Source: a virus
Direction: 5' to 3' (one strand)
Virus record (IMG/VR): IMGVR_UViG_3300034110_001243
Span: 1 to 33,712 of that record
DNA: 33,712 nt
In this document: positions 23,961-30,025 of the stretch, in pieces
Position numbering within the stretch: the stretch's first letter is position 1
How the letters are laid out: each line of letters starts with the position of its first letter
Translations under genes and position numbers: made by a program
Notes under the pieces: generated by a model
Told to the model about the DNA's origin: nothing
What the model saw: only the letters and a program-made list of their open reading frames with translations
Database searches by the model: none

Positions 23961-24027
23961 CTTTCACCGATTATTTTAGGATTTCACTCGATTTCACCTG
24001 AGGTGAAATTTCACTAACTTCACCCGA
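23961..24027 (-). repeat. Iteron cluster upstream of terminase (candidate cosB)
   Basis: The sequence (+ strand) carries TTTCAC or TTCAC motifs starting near 23962, 23982, 23992, 24009 and 24018 and one inverted copy GGTGAAA at 24002. Two copies are exactly 10 bases apart. A perfect ATTTCACC-TGA-GGTGAAAT palindrome lies at 23991-24009. In lambda the small terminase binds R repeats between cosN and the Nu1 start; this cluster is in the equivalent place. It could also be an operator for terminase transcription. Confidence 0.55.
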
Positions 24028-24039
24028 CAGCCACTAAAA

Positions 24040-24140
24040 AGAAGCTGCGAGTCCTAGGCCCCGTAGTGCCTTGGAAAGTGCTAGGGTCCCCGGCTGAAAA
24101 AATGGGAAGGCAGATGGGCAGGCCGAGAGTCCTCTCATGG
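24040..24140. other. Candidate cos cleavage region
   Basis: This noncoding stretch has no good reading frame and alternates GC-rich blocks with A runs: GAGTCCTAGGCCCCG near 24050, CTAGGGTCCCCGG near 24083 and GGCCGAGAGTCC near 24121. It lies between the iteron cluster and the first late gene, where cos would be expected for a GpA-type terminase. The exact cut site cannot be read from the sequence. Confidence 0.35.
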
Positions 24141-24194
24141 TGTCAAAAAATAGCAGAAAAGAACTCCCCCCCTCATACAGCATATCTAATGCCG

Positions 24195-24452
24195 TTATCG
24201 CTTGAAGATAGCGGATTGGATAATCACTTTTTTAATATTCAAAACAACGCTGGGAGTTTCACTCAAAAAGGAACCCTTGATCCCTTCCTGCAAAACATAC
24301 GCCTCACCCACTGGCTGGATAAAGTGTTGATGAACCTTGTCTAGATCCTCCAATAGCTTTTCAGGTTGAAATATACCGCTATCTGATACAGCTATCTTAC
24401 ATACCGTATCTACAGCTCGTTCATAAGCAAACTGTTTGTTTAATGCAATCAT
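24195..24452 (-). CDS. Unknown 85-residue protein, first late gene
   Basis: The likely start is the ATG at 24450-24452, seven bases after AGGAG; other ATGs lie at 24458 and upstream. The product (MIALNKQFAYERAVDTVCKI, ending IIQSAIFKR) is helical at the start and has alternating short strands after it, with no membrane segment, cysteine cluster or known motif. It stands between the structured leader at 24474-24658 and the candidate cos region. On lambda maps this interval holds lysis genes, which here have moved to the other end of the late block. I do not recognise it. Confidence 0.55.
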   Translation of the reverse strand: MIALNKQFAYERAVDTVCKIAVSDSGIFQPEKLLEDLDKVHQHFIQPVGEAYVLQEGIKGSFLSETPSVVLNIKKVIIQSAIFKR

Positions 24453-24473
24453 TACCATTCTCCTAAAAAATAA

Positions 24474-24552
24474 AGCGTTCAATCAGCAGCATGCGAAAAG
24501 GACCATTGAGCTATCAAATATTGATGTCCTGGCACGCTGCTGATTGAATGCT
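24474..24552 (-). ncRNA. Long imperfect stem-loop I upstream of the first late gene
   Basis: The left arm AGCGTTCAATCAGCAGCATGC pairs over 21 bases with the right arm, with a single G-U wobble and one A-C mismatch. The loop holds smaller stems, AGGAC/GTCCT and ATCAA/TTGAT. Read on the minus strand it is followed by TTTATTTTTT, then the ribosome binding site of the 85-residue gene. The size and nested stems go beyond an ordinary terminator. There is no protein-coding frame through it. Confidence 0.55.
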
Positions 24553-24567
24553 AAAAATGAATATAAA

Positions 24568-24658
24568 AACCCATTGGGCTGACGGCCAGCACTAAAACGC
24601 ATTCAGGTTGAATGCGTACGATTGGGGATCTGGGGGCTGGCCATCAGGCCGATGGGTT
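24568..24658 (-). ncRNA. Long imperfect stem-loop II with an internal perfect hairpin
   Basis: Arms at 24568-24590 and 24636-24658 pair at 20 of 23 positions (AACCCAT and ATGGGTT ends; GGCCAGC and GCTGGCC inner ends). Inside is a perfect nine-base hairpin ACGCATTCA / TGAATGCGT with a three-base loop (24597-24617). On the minus strand the outer stem is followed by TTTTTATATT. Together with stem-loop I it forms a two-domain RNA at the head of the late block. Confidence 0.55.
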
Positions 24659-24670
24659 CAAACGACGAGC

Positions 24671-24700
24671 AACAAAAAAGCCCCGATTCCTCAGGGCTTT
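24671..24700 (-). terminator. Intrinsic terminator after the Q-position gene
   Basis: An AAAGCCC / GGGCTTT stem with a ten-base loop is followed on the minus strand by TTTTTTG. It is weaker in the + direction (GTATTTT follows). It would end transcripts of the early operon before the late block. Confidence 0.75.
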
Positions 24701-24759
24701 GTATTTTCTAGGCGTAATTGTATCCGCTGCAAATATGATAGTTTTGTCCGGAAATAAAG

Positions 24760-25251
24760 TCAAGCAGGAATCAATGTAAGTTCATCACGCCACTCCAATA
24801 GCTCCATGCATTGATCCTCAATAGCAGCATATGCCCTCGTCGCCAGCAACTCCAATTGCATGACATACTTTTGCTCATACTCATTAGCGCTGGTACGGCC
24901 CACACCATGGAGAGCTGCGACCTGACGGCAAGTTGGCACTCCACAACCCGTGGCCCACTTACGAATAAGCGCCTGGTTTGTGGTTAAACCAAACCGCCCG
25001 CCAATGACCCCTGCCAAGTAAATAATCTCCGTATCACGCTGCAGATGTAACGCCCATAAAGCCGCCCTTTCTTCTACACACAACCTGCCCACCTTCGCCA
25101 ACACCATCGCGGCCTGATAGCGCTGGTCCTCCATGCTCATGGCACCAAAACCTGCCCCCGTTTGCTCGCCATAAGTCGCTATTTTAATTCCTGCCGAACA
25201 CTCAATTTGAAACGCCCAAGCCAGTAAAGATTTAATATTTTTGAATTGCAT
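24760..25251 (-). CDS. Candidate late regulator in the Q position
   Basis: The ATG at 25249-25251 after GGGGA gives 163 residues. The product begins MQFKNIKSLLAWAFQIECSA and contains RYQAAMVLAKVGRLCVEERA and a possible helix-turn-helix CRQVAALHGVGRTSANEYEQ near residues 115-134, then helices to the end. Its place, after replication genes and before the late block, is that of lambda Q-type antiterminators. A minus-strand terminator and two long stem-loops follow it. No clear family match is recognised, so the role as an antiterminator is inference from position and from the terminators within the late genes. Confidence 0.5.
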   Translation of the reverse strand: MQFKNIKSLLAWAFQIECSAGIKIATYGEQTGAGFGAMSMEDQRYQAAMVLAKVGRLCVEERAALWALHLQRDTEIIYLAGVIGGRFGLTTNQALIRKWATGCGVPTCRQVAALHGVGRTSANEYEQKYVMQLELLATRAYAAIEDQCMELLEWRDELTLIPA

Positions 25252-25321
25252 TATTGTCCCCAATCATTCCCCGAGGCTCTTAGCCCGATCATTGTCAGGC
25301 TTTATTTTTGGTACTGCGTAC

Positions 25322-25909
25322 TTAAGCGACGATCATTTGCGCTCTTAATGCGGCCATGGCTTCATCCCTGGCAAAGCGGGTGGCCCGCTGAAAGATCTTT
25401 ACCGGCTCCGCTGCCGGAATCCCCGGACAATGGGCTGCTTCCAACCGCCGGGCATAAACCTCAATCCAGCGCACCTTGGTTTTGCTTCGGTAAAAGGCAG
25501 AACGCAGCGTGGTAAAACCAAAATCATAAGCGGCCCAATATAATTCTGGGCTACTCCAGCTGGCCATTAATGGATCAGGTGATTGCGCATTACGCTTAGC
25601 TTCTTCAAAAGCGATTGCATAATCTGTTTCAGGTCTGCACATTGCCGCCAGCTCCCCCAAGCTGGGCGGTAATGATTCGGCCTTCAATTGGCCGCGCAAA
25701 CGATCTAAAGCCAGCCGCATCCATTGCCACTTGATGCCTTCGGCGTACAAATAGGCGGCGGCTTCATCTTGCCAGGCGATCACGGCAGCCTCATCCGAAA
25801 ACAAAGCCTGCCATCTGGCGCCATACATGGCAGCCAAGCGCTGGCGTAAGACGATCACCGCCACAAAACCATCTGCCCCTGCTGGGCGATTCCATGCGTT
25901 TTTGCTCAT
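25322..25909 (-). CDS. Replication protein P-like (helicase loader candidate)
   Basis: The 195-residue product has the pattern of lambda P-type loaders: a helical start, EAAVIAWQDEAAAYLYAEGI near residue 40, a regular helix and then LPPSLGELAAMCRPE near residue 80 (the P-P-S-x-G-x-F/L-x-x-x-C-R motif), followed by AIAFEEAKRNAQ and WSSPELYWAAYDFGFTTLRS. Lambda P (233 residues) brings DnaB to the origin. It follows the O-like and another P-like gene closely (one base gap), in the usual O-P order. Low similarity overall makes this a moderate call. Confidence 0.55.
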   Translation of the reverse strand: MSKNAWNRPAGADGFVAVIVLRQRLAAMYGARWQALFSDEAAVIAWQDEAAAYLYAEGIKWQWMRLALDRLRGQLKAESLPPSLGELAAMCRPETDYAIAFEEAKRNAQSPDPLMASWSSPELYWAAYDFGFTTLRSAFYRSKTKVRWIEVYARRLEAAHCPGIPAAEPVKIFQRATRFARDEAMAALRAQMIVA

Positions 25910-25910
25910 C

Positions 25911-26726
25911 TCATTCCCCTAAACCCAATTGCCGGCCCAAGCCTAGTTCTCTGGCCCGCAGGATTAAGCTACTTGGCACTTCTTTGTGCAGCCCGCGTAA
26001 AGCGAGGACTGCCGAAGTGATCTGTACCATGCCTGCCTGCGGGGCCATTTCGGCAATCTGATGCGGCCATGATTTGGTACTGCGTAAGCCACTGATTGCC
26101 AATTTAAGCTGAGCCGCTTGCTCATTGCCCTGCGCCTTAGTCATTGTCCGTTTGGCAGGCGGAGGCAATAGCACTTGGGTGCTGGCATCGGGAATGGTGC
26201 GGTTACTGTCCCGCTCTGCATCCATCCAAGCCGCCACCCACCGAGCTTTTAAGCGCCAAGGCTCTTGAACCACTAAATCATTGCCAATGCGTTGTGCAGC
26301 CCAAAAGGTGCGGTTATCCGGCCAGTTTTCGTCCAGATATTGGCGGCGGCGGCTCATTTGGGTAATCGCCAGCTGCATCCGCACTTCTAAGTCGATTTCA
26401 ACATTTTGGCGACACGCCACCTGAAACTTATCCAAATCTGGTGCTCCATATAAAAACTTGGCGGCCATGCCGCGAGCAATCTCTTCCCCTGAAAACCCCG
26501 CCAGCTCTTCGGCCCATACCATTTTGGCGTTCTCAATACCGGTATCGCGCTCTTCGGTGTTGCCATCCATCAGCGTGACTTCAAAGCTTTCGCCAGAGCG
26601 GAATTTATCCACAAACTGGTTACCAAAACGCCCGTGCATCTTTCTAAAAATCTTCTCGACCCAAGCCAGTGGCAAGGCGTGGCTTTCAGTTGATCGTTGT
26701 GTATTCAGCGTTGACTGTACGTTCAT
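25911..26726 (-). CDS. Second P-like replication protein
   Basis: The ATG at 26724-26726 follows GGAGG at about seven-base spacing and yields 271 residues. LPLAWVEKIFRKMHGRFGNQ followed by FVDKFRSG near the start, then VWAEELAGFSGEEIARGM and a D-x-F-x-x-x-C-R ending near residue 110, resemble the N-terminal part of P-like proteins in proteobacterial phages. The C-terminal half is unlike anything I can name. It overlaps the O-like gene by 41 bases in another frame. It may be the true helicase loader, with its neighbour a paralogue or a partner. Confidence 0.5.
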   Translation of the reverse strand: MNVQSTLNTQRSTESHALPLAWVEKIFRKMHGRFGNQFVDKFRSGESFEVTLMDGNTEERDTGIENAKMVWAEELAGFSGEEIARGMAAKFLYGAPDLDKFQVACRQNVEIDLEVRMQLAITQMSRRRQYLDENWPDNRTFWAAQRIGNDLVVQEPWRLKARWVAAWMDAERDSNRTIPDASTQVLLPPPAKRTMTKAQGNEQAAQLKLAISGLRSTKSWPHQIAEMAPQAGMVQITSAVLALRGLHKEVPSSLILRARELGLGRQLGLGE

Positions 26727-27630
26727 GTCGGCCCTCCTCAAATGATCCAAAGATGGAACGCACTGCTGAAGCGCGCCCTTTACGCCCGCCTTGGGCGAAT
26801 GATTGTTTTGCTGACGGTTTTAAGCGTTGCTGCCGCATGATCGCCGCCAGATACAGCGGGCTGGTCGGCATACCGACAATAGCCTTGGCCTGAAATAAAG
26901 CCTGATTAAACTCGGCCTGACTGGCTTGCTCGGCCAGCCAAGTCTGGTACTGCACCATTGCCTTGGGGCTTTTTGCACTGCTTGCTGAAAAACCGGCCTT
27001 CATGGTGATAACCCGCCATTGCCAGATCTCGCTGGGCACTTCAGGGATAGCCAAAGCAATTTTGCTGGCACGCTCTGAATCATCTTTCACACTGGGCTCA
27101 TCCCATACTGTTTGAGATCGCTTAGATGATGAAAAGAACTTAGAGGTTTTGGTTTTATGAACTGGTGAACTACTGATTATGTGCCGCTCCTCCTCACCCA
27201 TGCTTAGCCCTTCCTCAGCCCCAAACCCTTGCTGTATATGACTTTGCTCAACCGGCGCTGCTCCTGCCATGCTCCTCCGCTCCTCTAAAGAACGAGCAAA
27301 GGTGTTGGCAGTAAAAACGAGGAAAATTTTAAGGCAGCGATACTGTTCGCTGTATTGTGAGTCACGTTTAATCAGCCCCACCCGTGTTAGCTTATCCAGC
27401 AGCTCCCGCACCTGGCGGGTGGTATAACTTAAAGCTTTGGCGTGGGATCCAGCAGGCGGCAGATAAGCCATGCGTGTAGCCAGCCCACCCAGCGACACCT
27501 TAGTCACCTCGCCGGTTTCAAAGCTGGCCAGTGGCTTTAAATACATCAGAAACAAACGCTGGCAATCTGGGCTTAGCCCTTCCAGTAGCTCCAGCTCAGT
27601 TTGCAGATAGGTATAAAACGCTTCCCTCAT
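26686..27630 (-). CDS. Replication initiator, O-like
   Basis: The 314-residue product opens with LSPDCQRLFLMYLKPLASFE and a winged-helix region SYTTRQVRELLDKLTRVGLI followed by KRDS near residue 85, the DNA-binding part of many phage initiators. A hydrophilic serine/lysine-rich linker at about 140-175 (SSSPVHKTKTSKFFSSSKRS) separates a C-terminal helical part that might contact the loader. Its place between the CII-like gene and the P-like genes is that of lambda O. In lambda the origin lies within O, and an AT-rich linker is present here too. The start overlaps the CII-like stop by four bases. Confidence 0.62.
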   Translation of the reverse strand: MREAFYTYLQTELELLEGLSPDCQRLFLMYLKPLASFETGEVTKVSLGGLATRMAYLPPAGSHAKALSYTTRQVRELLDKLTRVGLIKRDSQYSEQYRCLKIFLVFTANTFARSLEERRSMAGAAPVEQSHIQQGFGAEEGLSMGEEERHIISSSPVHKTKTSKFFSSSKRSQTVWDEPSVKDDSERASKIALAIPEVPSEIWQWRVITMKAGFSASSAKSPKAMVQYQTWLAEQASQAEFNQALFQAKAIVGMPTSPLYLAAIMRQQRLKPSAKQSFAQGGRKGRASAVRSIFGSFEEGRHERTVNAEYTTIN

Positions 27631-28103
27631 ACCGCCTCTCTGTGTGCAGTGCTGCGAATCACGTTAATCATGGTTTGTAATTGATCCAAGGCCGCATCAA
27701 GCTCTGGCAGCTCACGGTGCTCCACCTTCCAATCCTCAAACACACCGGCCAGCGTCATTCCCGTCCGTGAGGTTTCAGTCATAAACTGCGCCAGCACCCT
27801 ATTTGCTAACTGCTGCGGCCCATCGGCATGCAGCTGCCCACCCGCCGAAATGGGGACTGCCACATAACCAGCCAGTGCGGCAATCTGCTGCACCAGCTCC
27901 CCACACTTGGATTCTTCAACCAAAGAGAACAGGTGATTCGCCAGATACTGCTGCGAATGCAGATTAGGATTAGCGCAATTGGCCACCGATGAAGTAGCGC
28001 GATCAATGATCTCGCTAAACCGGCGGACCCCCACTCGGGTCGTCGCCAGTTGCACCATTTCATTTAAAGCTCGGTAACGATCATTTAATAATTCAGGAGT
28101 CAT
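27627..28103 (-). CDS. CII-like regulatory protein (CP76 family-like)
   Basis: The 158-residue product begins MTPELLNDRYRALNEMVQLA and has VANCANPNLHSQQYLANHLF then GELVQQIAALAGYVAVPI near residue 55-85. The pattern N-P-x-x-x-H-x-L followed by an A-x-x-x-G-Y-V-x-V-P ending resembles the P2-type/CP76 phage regulators (CII analogues). These act just after the cro-equivalent gene and steer the lysis-lysogeny choice. Position directly after the Cro-like gene agrees. The helix-turn-helix is less clear than in typical members. Confidence 0.5.
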   Translation of the reverse strand: MTPELLNDRYRALNEMVQLATTRVGVRRFSEIIDRATSSVANCANPNLHSQQYLANHLFSLVEESKCGELVQQIAALAGYVAVPISAGGQLHADGPQQLANRVLAQFMTETSRTGMTLAGVFEDWKVEHRELPELDAALDQLQTMINVIRSTAHREAV

Positions 28104-28165
28104 GTTTTAACCTTTAAGTAACTTGGCCAGCTTTCTCTTATCGAAAGAGAAGGAATCCAGTTACA

Positions 28166-28267
28166 TTACTCATTGGGGAGGCGCAGACGCGCCAGAATAA
28201 AAAAGCCGATGGGGATCGGCAAAACCATCCAATGGGGATTGGGTGGCAGAGTAAATTGGGGATTCAT
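28166..28267 (-). CDS. 33-residue hydrophobic peptide overlapping a terminator
   Basis: An ATG at 28265-28267 preceded by GGAGG (eight-base spacing) begins two bases after the Cro-like stop. The peptide MNPQFTLPPNPHWMVLPIPI then GFFILARLRLPNE has a short hydrophobic core (residues 14-26) that might insert in a membrane. A terminator hairpin lies within codons of the same frame, with its T run coding FF. Translation would unfold the hairpin, so the peptide may serve as a translated leader. I do not know a family for it; the strong ribosome binding site is the main support. Confidence 0.5.
   Translation of the reverse strand: MNPQFTLPPNPHWMVLPIPIGFFILARLRLPNE
28199..28220 (-). terminator. Intrinsic terminator after the Cro-like gene (tR1-like)
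   Basis: GCCGAT / ATCGGC pair around a CCCC loop and are followed on the minus strand by six T residues. It lies after the cro-equivalent and before the CII-like gene, the place of tR1 in lambda, and is embedded in the 33-codon frame. Confidence 0.7.
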
Positions 28268-28269
28268 TC

Positions 28270-28527
28270 TTAAACCTCCGTGTCTTTACGAACGGACGGC
28301 TCACTTGTCACAACTAACTCAGGCCAAATTTGAAACCAATCCAAAGGTCTAAGTTGTTGGCGGCAAATCTCACCATTTGTGACCTGTTCTATTTCAACGC
28401 AGACCTTTGGGCTTGGCTGTCGCTTTCCAGCAAGAATCAAGGCAATCGCGGGCTGAGAAACATGGATTGCTTTTGCGAAAACAGTTTGTCCGCCAAAAGC
28501 ATTGATGAACTTCAGTAGTTTTTTCAT
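28270..28527 (-). CDS. Cro-like regulator, YdaS family
   Basis: The 85-residue product begins MKKLLKFINAFGGQTVFAKA, then an HTH IHVSQPAIALILAGKRQPSP, and IEQVTNGEICRQQLRPLDWF, typical of YdaS-type putative antitoxin/Cro regulators in phages (short HTH protein in cro position opposite a CI gene). It would bind the three operators between it and cI and shut off cI. TATAAT at 28534-28539 (minus strand) places the transcript start at or next to its own ATG and no Shine-Dalgarno is visible, so the message may be leaderless. Confidence 0.83.
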   Translation of the reverse strand: MKKLLKFINAFGGQTVFAKAIHVSQPAIALILAGKRQPSPKVCVEIEQVTNGEICRQQLRPLDWFQIWPELVVTSEPSVRKDTEV

Positions 28528-28533
28528 ACGTAC

Positions 28534-28598
28534 ATTATAACCATAGTTATTATTTATTGTATAGCTTTGGTTATTTTACGTTTTATAACTCTAGTGAT
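28534..28598. promoter_or_regulatory. Three-operator control region between cro and cI
   Basis: Three 14-base sites start at 28537 (ATAACCATAGTTAT), 28561 (ATAGCTTTGGTTAT, reverse orientation) and 28585 (ATAACTCTAGTGAT). Each start is exactly 24 bases from the next, like lambda OR1-3. The site at 28537 overlaps a perfect TATAAT for cro on the minus strand. GATAAA at 28596-28601 is a weak candidate -10 for cI on the + strand. Confidence 0.85.
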
Positions 28599-28609
28599 AA
28601 ATTGACCTA

Positions 28610-29293
28610 ATGAAAAATCTAGGCAAAATAATCAAACTCTTAAGAGAGCAAAAAGGCTGGTCACAAGATGAGCTTGCTAAACGCATCCCTATGAGCCAGC
28701 CAGGATTAAACAAAATAGAAAACGGGGGAAGTACTAGAAAGATAGTTGACCTTGCACTTGCGCTTGGCGTGACCGCAGAGGAATTACAGCGTGGGGAGCT
28801 CAACGAAGAAAGAACTTCTCTTACGGCACCAGATCTTGATCAAATGGTAAATGACTACCCTCGCCCAGCAAGCAAAGATGATTACGCTATTATTCCTCAA
28901 TACACAACAAAAGGCTGTTGCGGTAGTGGTTTTCACAATGATCATGTGGAAGTCAAAGGCGGAATGGCATTTAAGGTTAATTGGTTAGAGCGGTTTGGGC
29001 TGAATGAAAATAATTCATGCGTCATTACTGCTTGCGGTGAAAGCATGATTCCATCAATTAATGATGGCGACATACTATTGCTAGACCAAAAACAAACACG
29101 CGTACGGACAGGTGAAGTTTATGCGGTCCTAATGGATGATGAAGTTATCGTAAAACGCCTAGCCAAAGAGTTCGGCATACTTTTACTAAGAAGCGATAAC
29201 CCAAACAAGGCAAGCTATCCAGACATTAGTGTCCCACCCAACATTCAGCTAGAAGTTATTGGGCGAGTAGTTTGGCGCGGCGGCGGAATGTAA
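28610..29293 (+). CDS. cI: CI-like repressor with S24 self-cleavage domain
   Basis: The 227-residue protein has an XRE helix-turn-helix at about 16-39 (WSQDELAKRIPMSQPGLNKI) and a LexA/CI peptidase at 95-225: CGESMIPSINDGDILLLD carries the catalytic serine (S145) and DDEVIVKRL the lysine (K182). A KGCCGSG at 101-107 is the likely cleavage site; Cys-Gly replaces the common Ala-Gly. RecA-stimulated self-cleavage would remove repression after DNA damage and start the lytic cycle. It stands between three operators on one side and two on the other. No Shine-Dalgarno is seen, so the message may be nearly leaderless. Confidence 0.93.
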   Translation: MKNLGKIIKLLREQKGWSQDELAKRIPMSQPGLNKIENGGSTRKIVDLALALGVTAEELQRGELNEERTSLTAPDLDQMVNDYPRPASKDDYAIIPQYTTKGCCGSGFHNDHVEVKGGMAFKVNWLERFGLNENNSCVITACGESMIPSINDGDILLLDQKQTRVRTGEVYAVLMDDEVIVKRLAKEFGILLLRSDNPNKASYPDISVPPNIQLEVIGRVVWRGGGM

Positions 29294-29306
29294 TAAAAAA
29301 TAACTT

Positions 29307-29330
29307 AACCCTGCCTAGGCGGGGTTTTTT
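29307..29330 (+). terminator. Intrinsic terminator after cI
   Basis: AACCCTGCC / GGCGGGGTT arms (one G-T pair) meet over TA and are followed by a run of six T residues on the + strand, 14 bases after the cI stop. Confidence 0.8.
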
Positions 29331-29423
29331 ATTGCCAGAAGCACGAGCCTGCAACATATCAAGTACCTCCTGTCATTCTCTCAAGCATTAAAATAAACAG
29401 TAAATAACCGAAAAACACAAAAT

Positions 29424-29465
29424 ATAACCAGTGTTATTGACTAAATTAATAACCTAGGTTATATT
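29424..29465 (+). promoter_or_regulatory. Leftward-type early promoter with two operators
   Basis: TTGACT (29437-29442), a 17-base spacer and TATATT (29460-29465) form a strong sigma70 promoter facing the + strand early genes. Operator palindromes ATAACCAGTGTTAT (29424-29437) and ATAACCTAGGTTAT (29449-29462) overlap both boxes. The second is a perfect palindrome. A half site ATAACCG lies at 29404. This is the counterpart of lambda PL/OL. Confidence 0.87.
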
Positions 29466-29501
29466 TTGTTTTTCGAAATTACCTCCATTGCGGAGCACAA
29501 C

Positions 29502-29636
29502 ATGCAAGAAATCAGACTGAATTACGCAACGCTCAGCGAGTCACTTGACGAGCTAAACCAACTCAAAGCAGCAGGCTGGACCATGCGCTTTAGCAGCAAT
29601 GGCGCAGAGATCATCGCTCGCAAGGTGATCAAATGA
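29502..29636 (+). CDS. 44-residue unknown protein, first gene of the early + operon
   Basis: ATG 29502 has GGAG six bases upstream. The peptide begins MQEIRLNYATLSESLDELNQ and ends EIIARKVIK; it looks like a small alpha/beta protein with no cysteines or membrane part. Its stop overlaps the next ATG (ATGA). As the first product of the strong early promoter it lies where lambda has N, but it is not arginine-rich, so an N-like role is not supported by sequence. Confidence 0.6.
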   Translation: MQEIRLNYATLSESLDELNQLKAAGWTMRFSSNGAEIIARKVIK

Positions 29637-30025
29637 AAGTGTGCAGTAAGTGTTACATAGCAAAAGTACTGGATGACTTTTTCAAAAAATCCAGTGCTAA
29701 GGATGGAAGAAGTAGTACCTGTAAAAAATGCCACAAGGTAATACAAGCCAAGTACTACAAAGAAAACAAGGAAAAAGTAGCTCTTCACGGTGCCAAGTAC
29801 TACGAAAAAAACAAAGAAAAAATAGCCATTAGTAGAGCCAAATACAACAAAGAAAATAAGGAAAAAAAATTAGCTCTGCGTCGAAAATATAAAATAAAGG
29901 CTATCGACACACTCAATGATTGCTATGTAAAGGAAAAGCTAAGGATAAAGGGAATAGATATTCCCCAAGAATTAATAGAATTAAAACGCATCCAATTATT
30001 AATTAAACGAGAATTAAGAAAATGA
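29633..30025 (+). CDS. Zinc-ribbon protein with lysine-rich tandem repeats
   Basis: The 130-residue protein begins with a C-x2-C ... C-x2-C pair (C4, C7, C30, C33; VCSKCYIAKVLDDFF and STCKKCHKV), a treble-clef/zinc-ribbon pattern found in many phage HNH-linked proteins. Residues 38-80 hold three 13-14-residue repeats, AKYYKENKEKVALHG, AKYYEKNKEKIAISR and AKYNKENKEKK, likely a long charged helix. The end IPQELIELKRIQLLIKRELR recurs in such proteins. No HNH catalytic histidine pair is visible. The gene is AT-rich and lies in a chain of overlapping small genes. Confidence 0.65.
   Translation: MKVCSKCYIAKVLDDFFKKSSAKDGRSSTCKKCHKVIQAKYYKENKEKVALHGAKYYEKNKEKIAISRAKYNKENKEKKLALRRKYKIKAIDTLNDCYVKEKLRIKGIDIPQELIELKRIQLLIKRELRK

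Noticed and set aside
23961-24027. CRISPR-like repeat array
   Set aside because: Repeats are only six to ten bases and lack regular spacers of CRISPR size; they fit protein binding sites.
24066-24344. A 92-codon + strand frame beside terminase
   Set aside because: It crosses the candidate cos region and is antisense to the minus-strand late gene, with no ribosome binding site.
24568-24658. Possible miniature transposon (inverted-repeat element)
   Set aside because: The 23-base arms look like MITE ends, but no flanking target duplication is visible and the second copy expected of a mobile element is not in the window; an RNA structure is simpler.
24474-24700. Retron-type msr/msd RNA
   Set aside because: Nested inverted repeats are suggestive, but no reverse transcriptase gene lies nearby.
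29502-29636. Lambda N-type antiterminator
   Set aside because: The position fits, but the peptide lacks the arginine-rich RNA-binding segment and no boxA/boxB-like nut site was found after the promoter.
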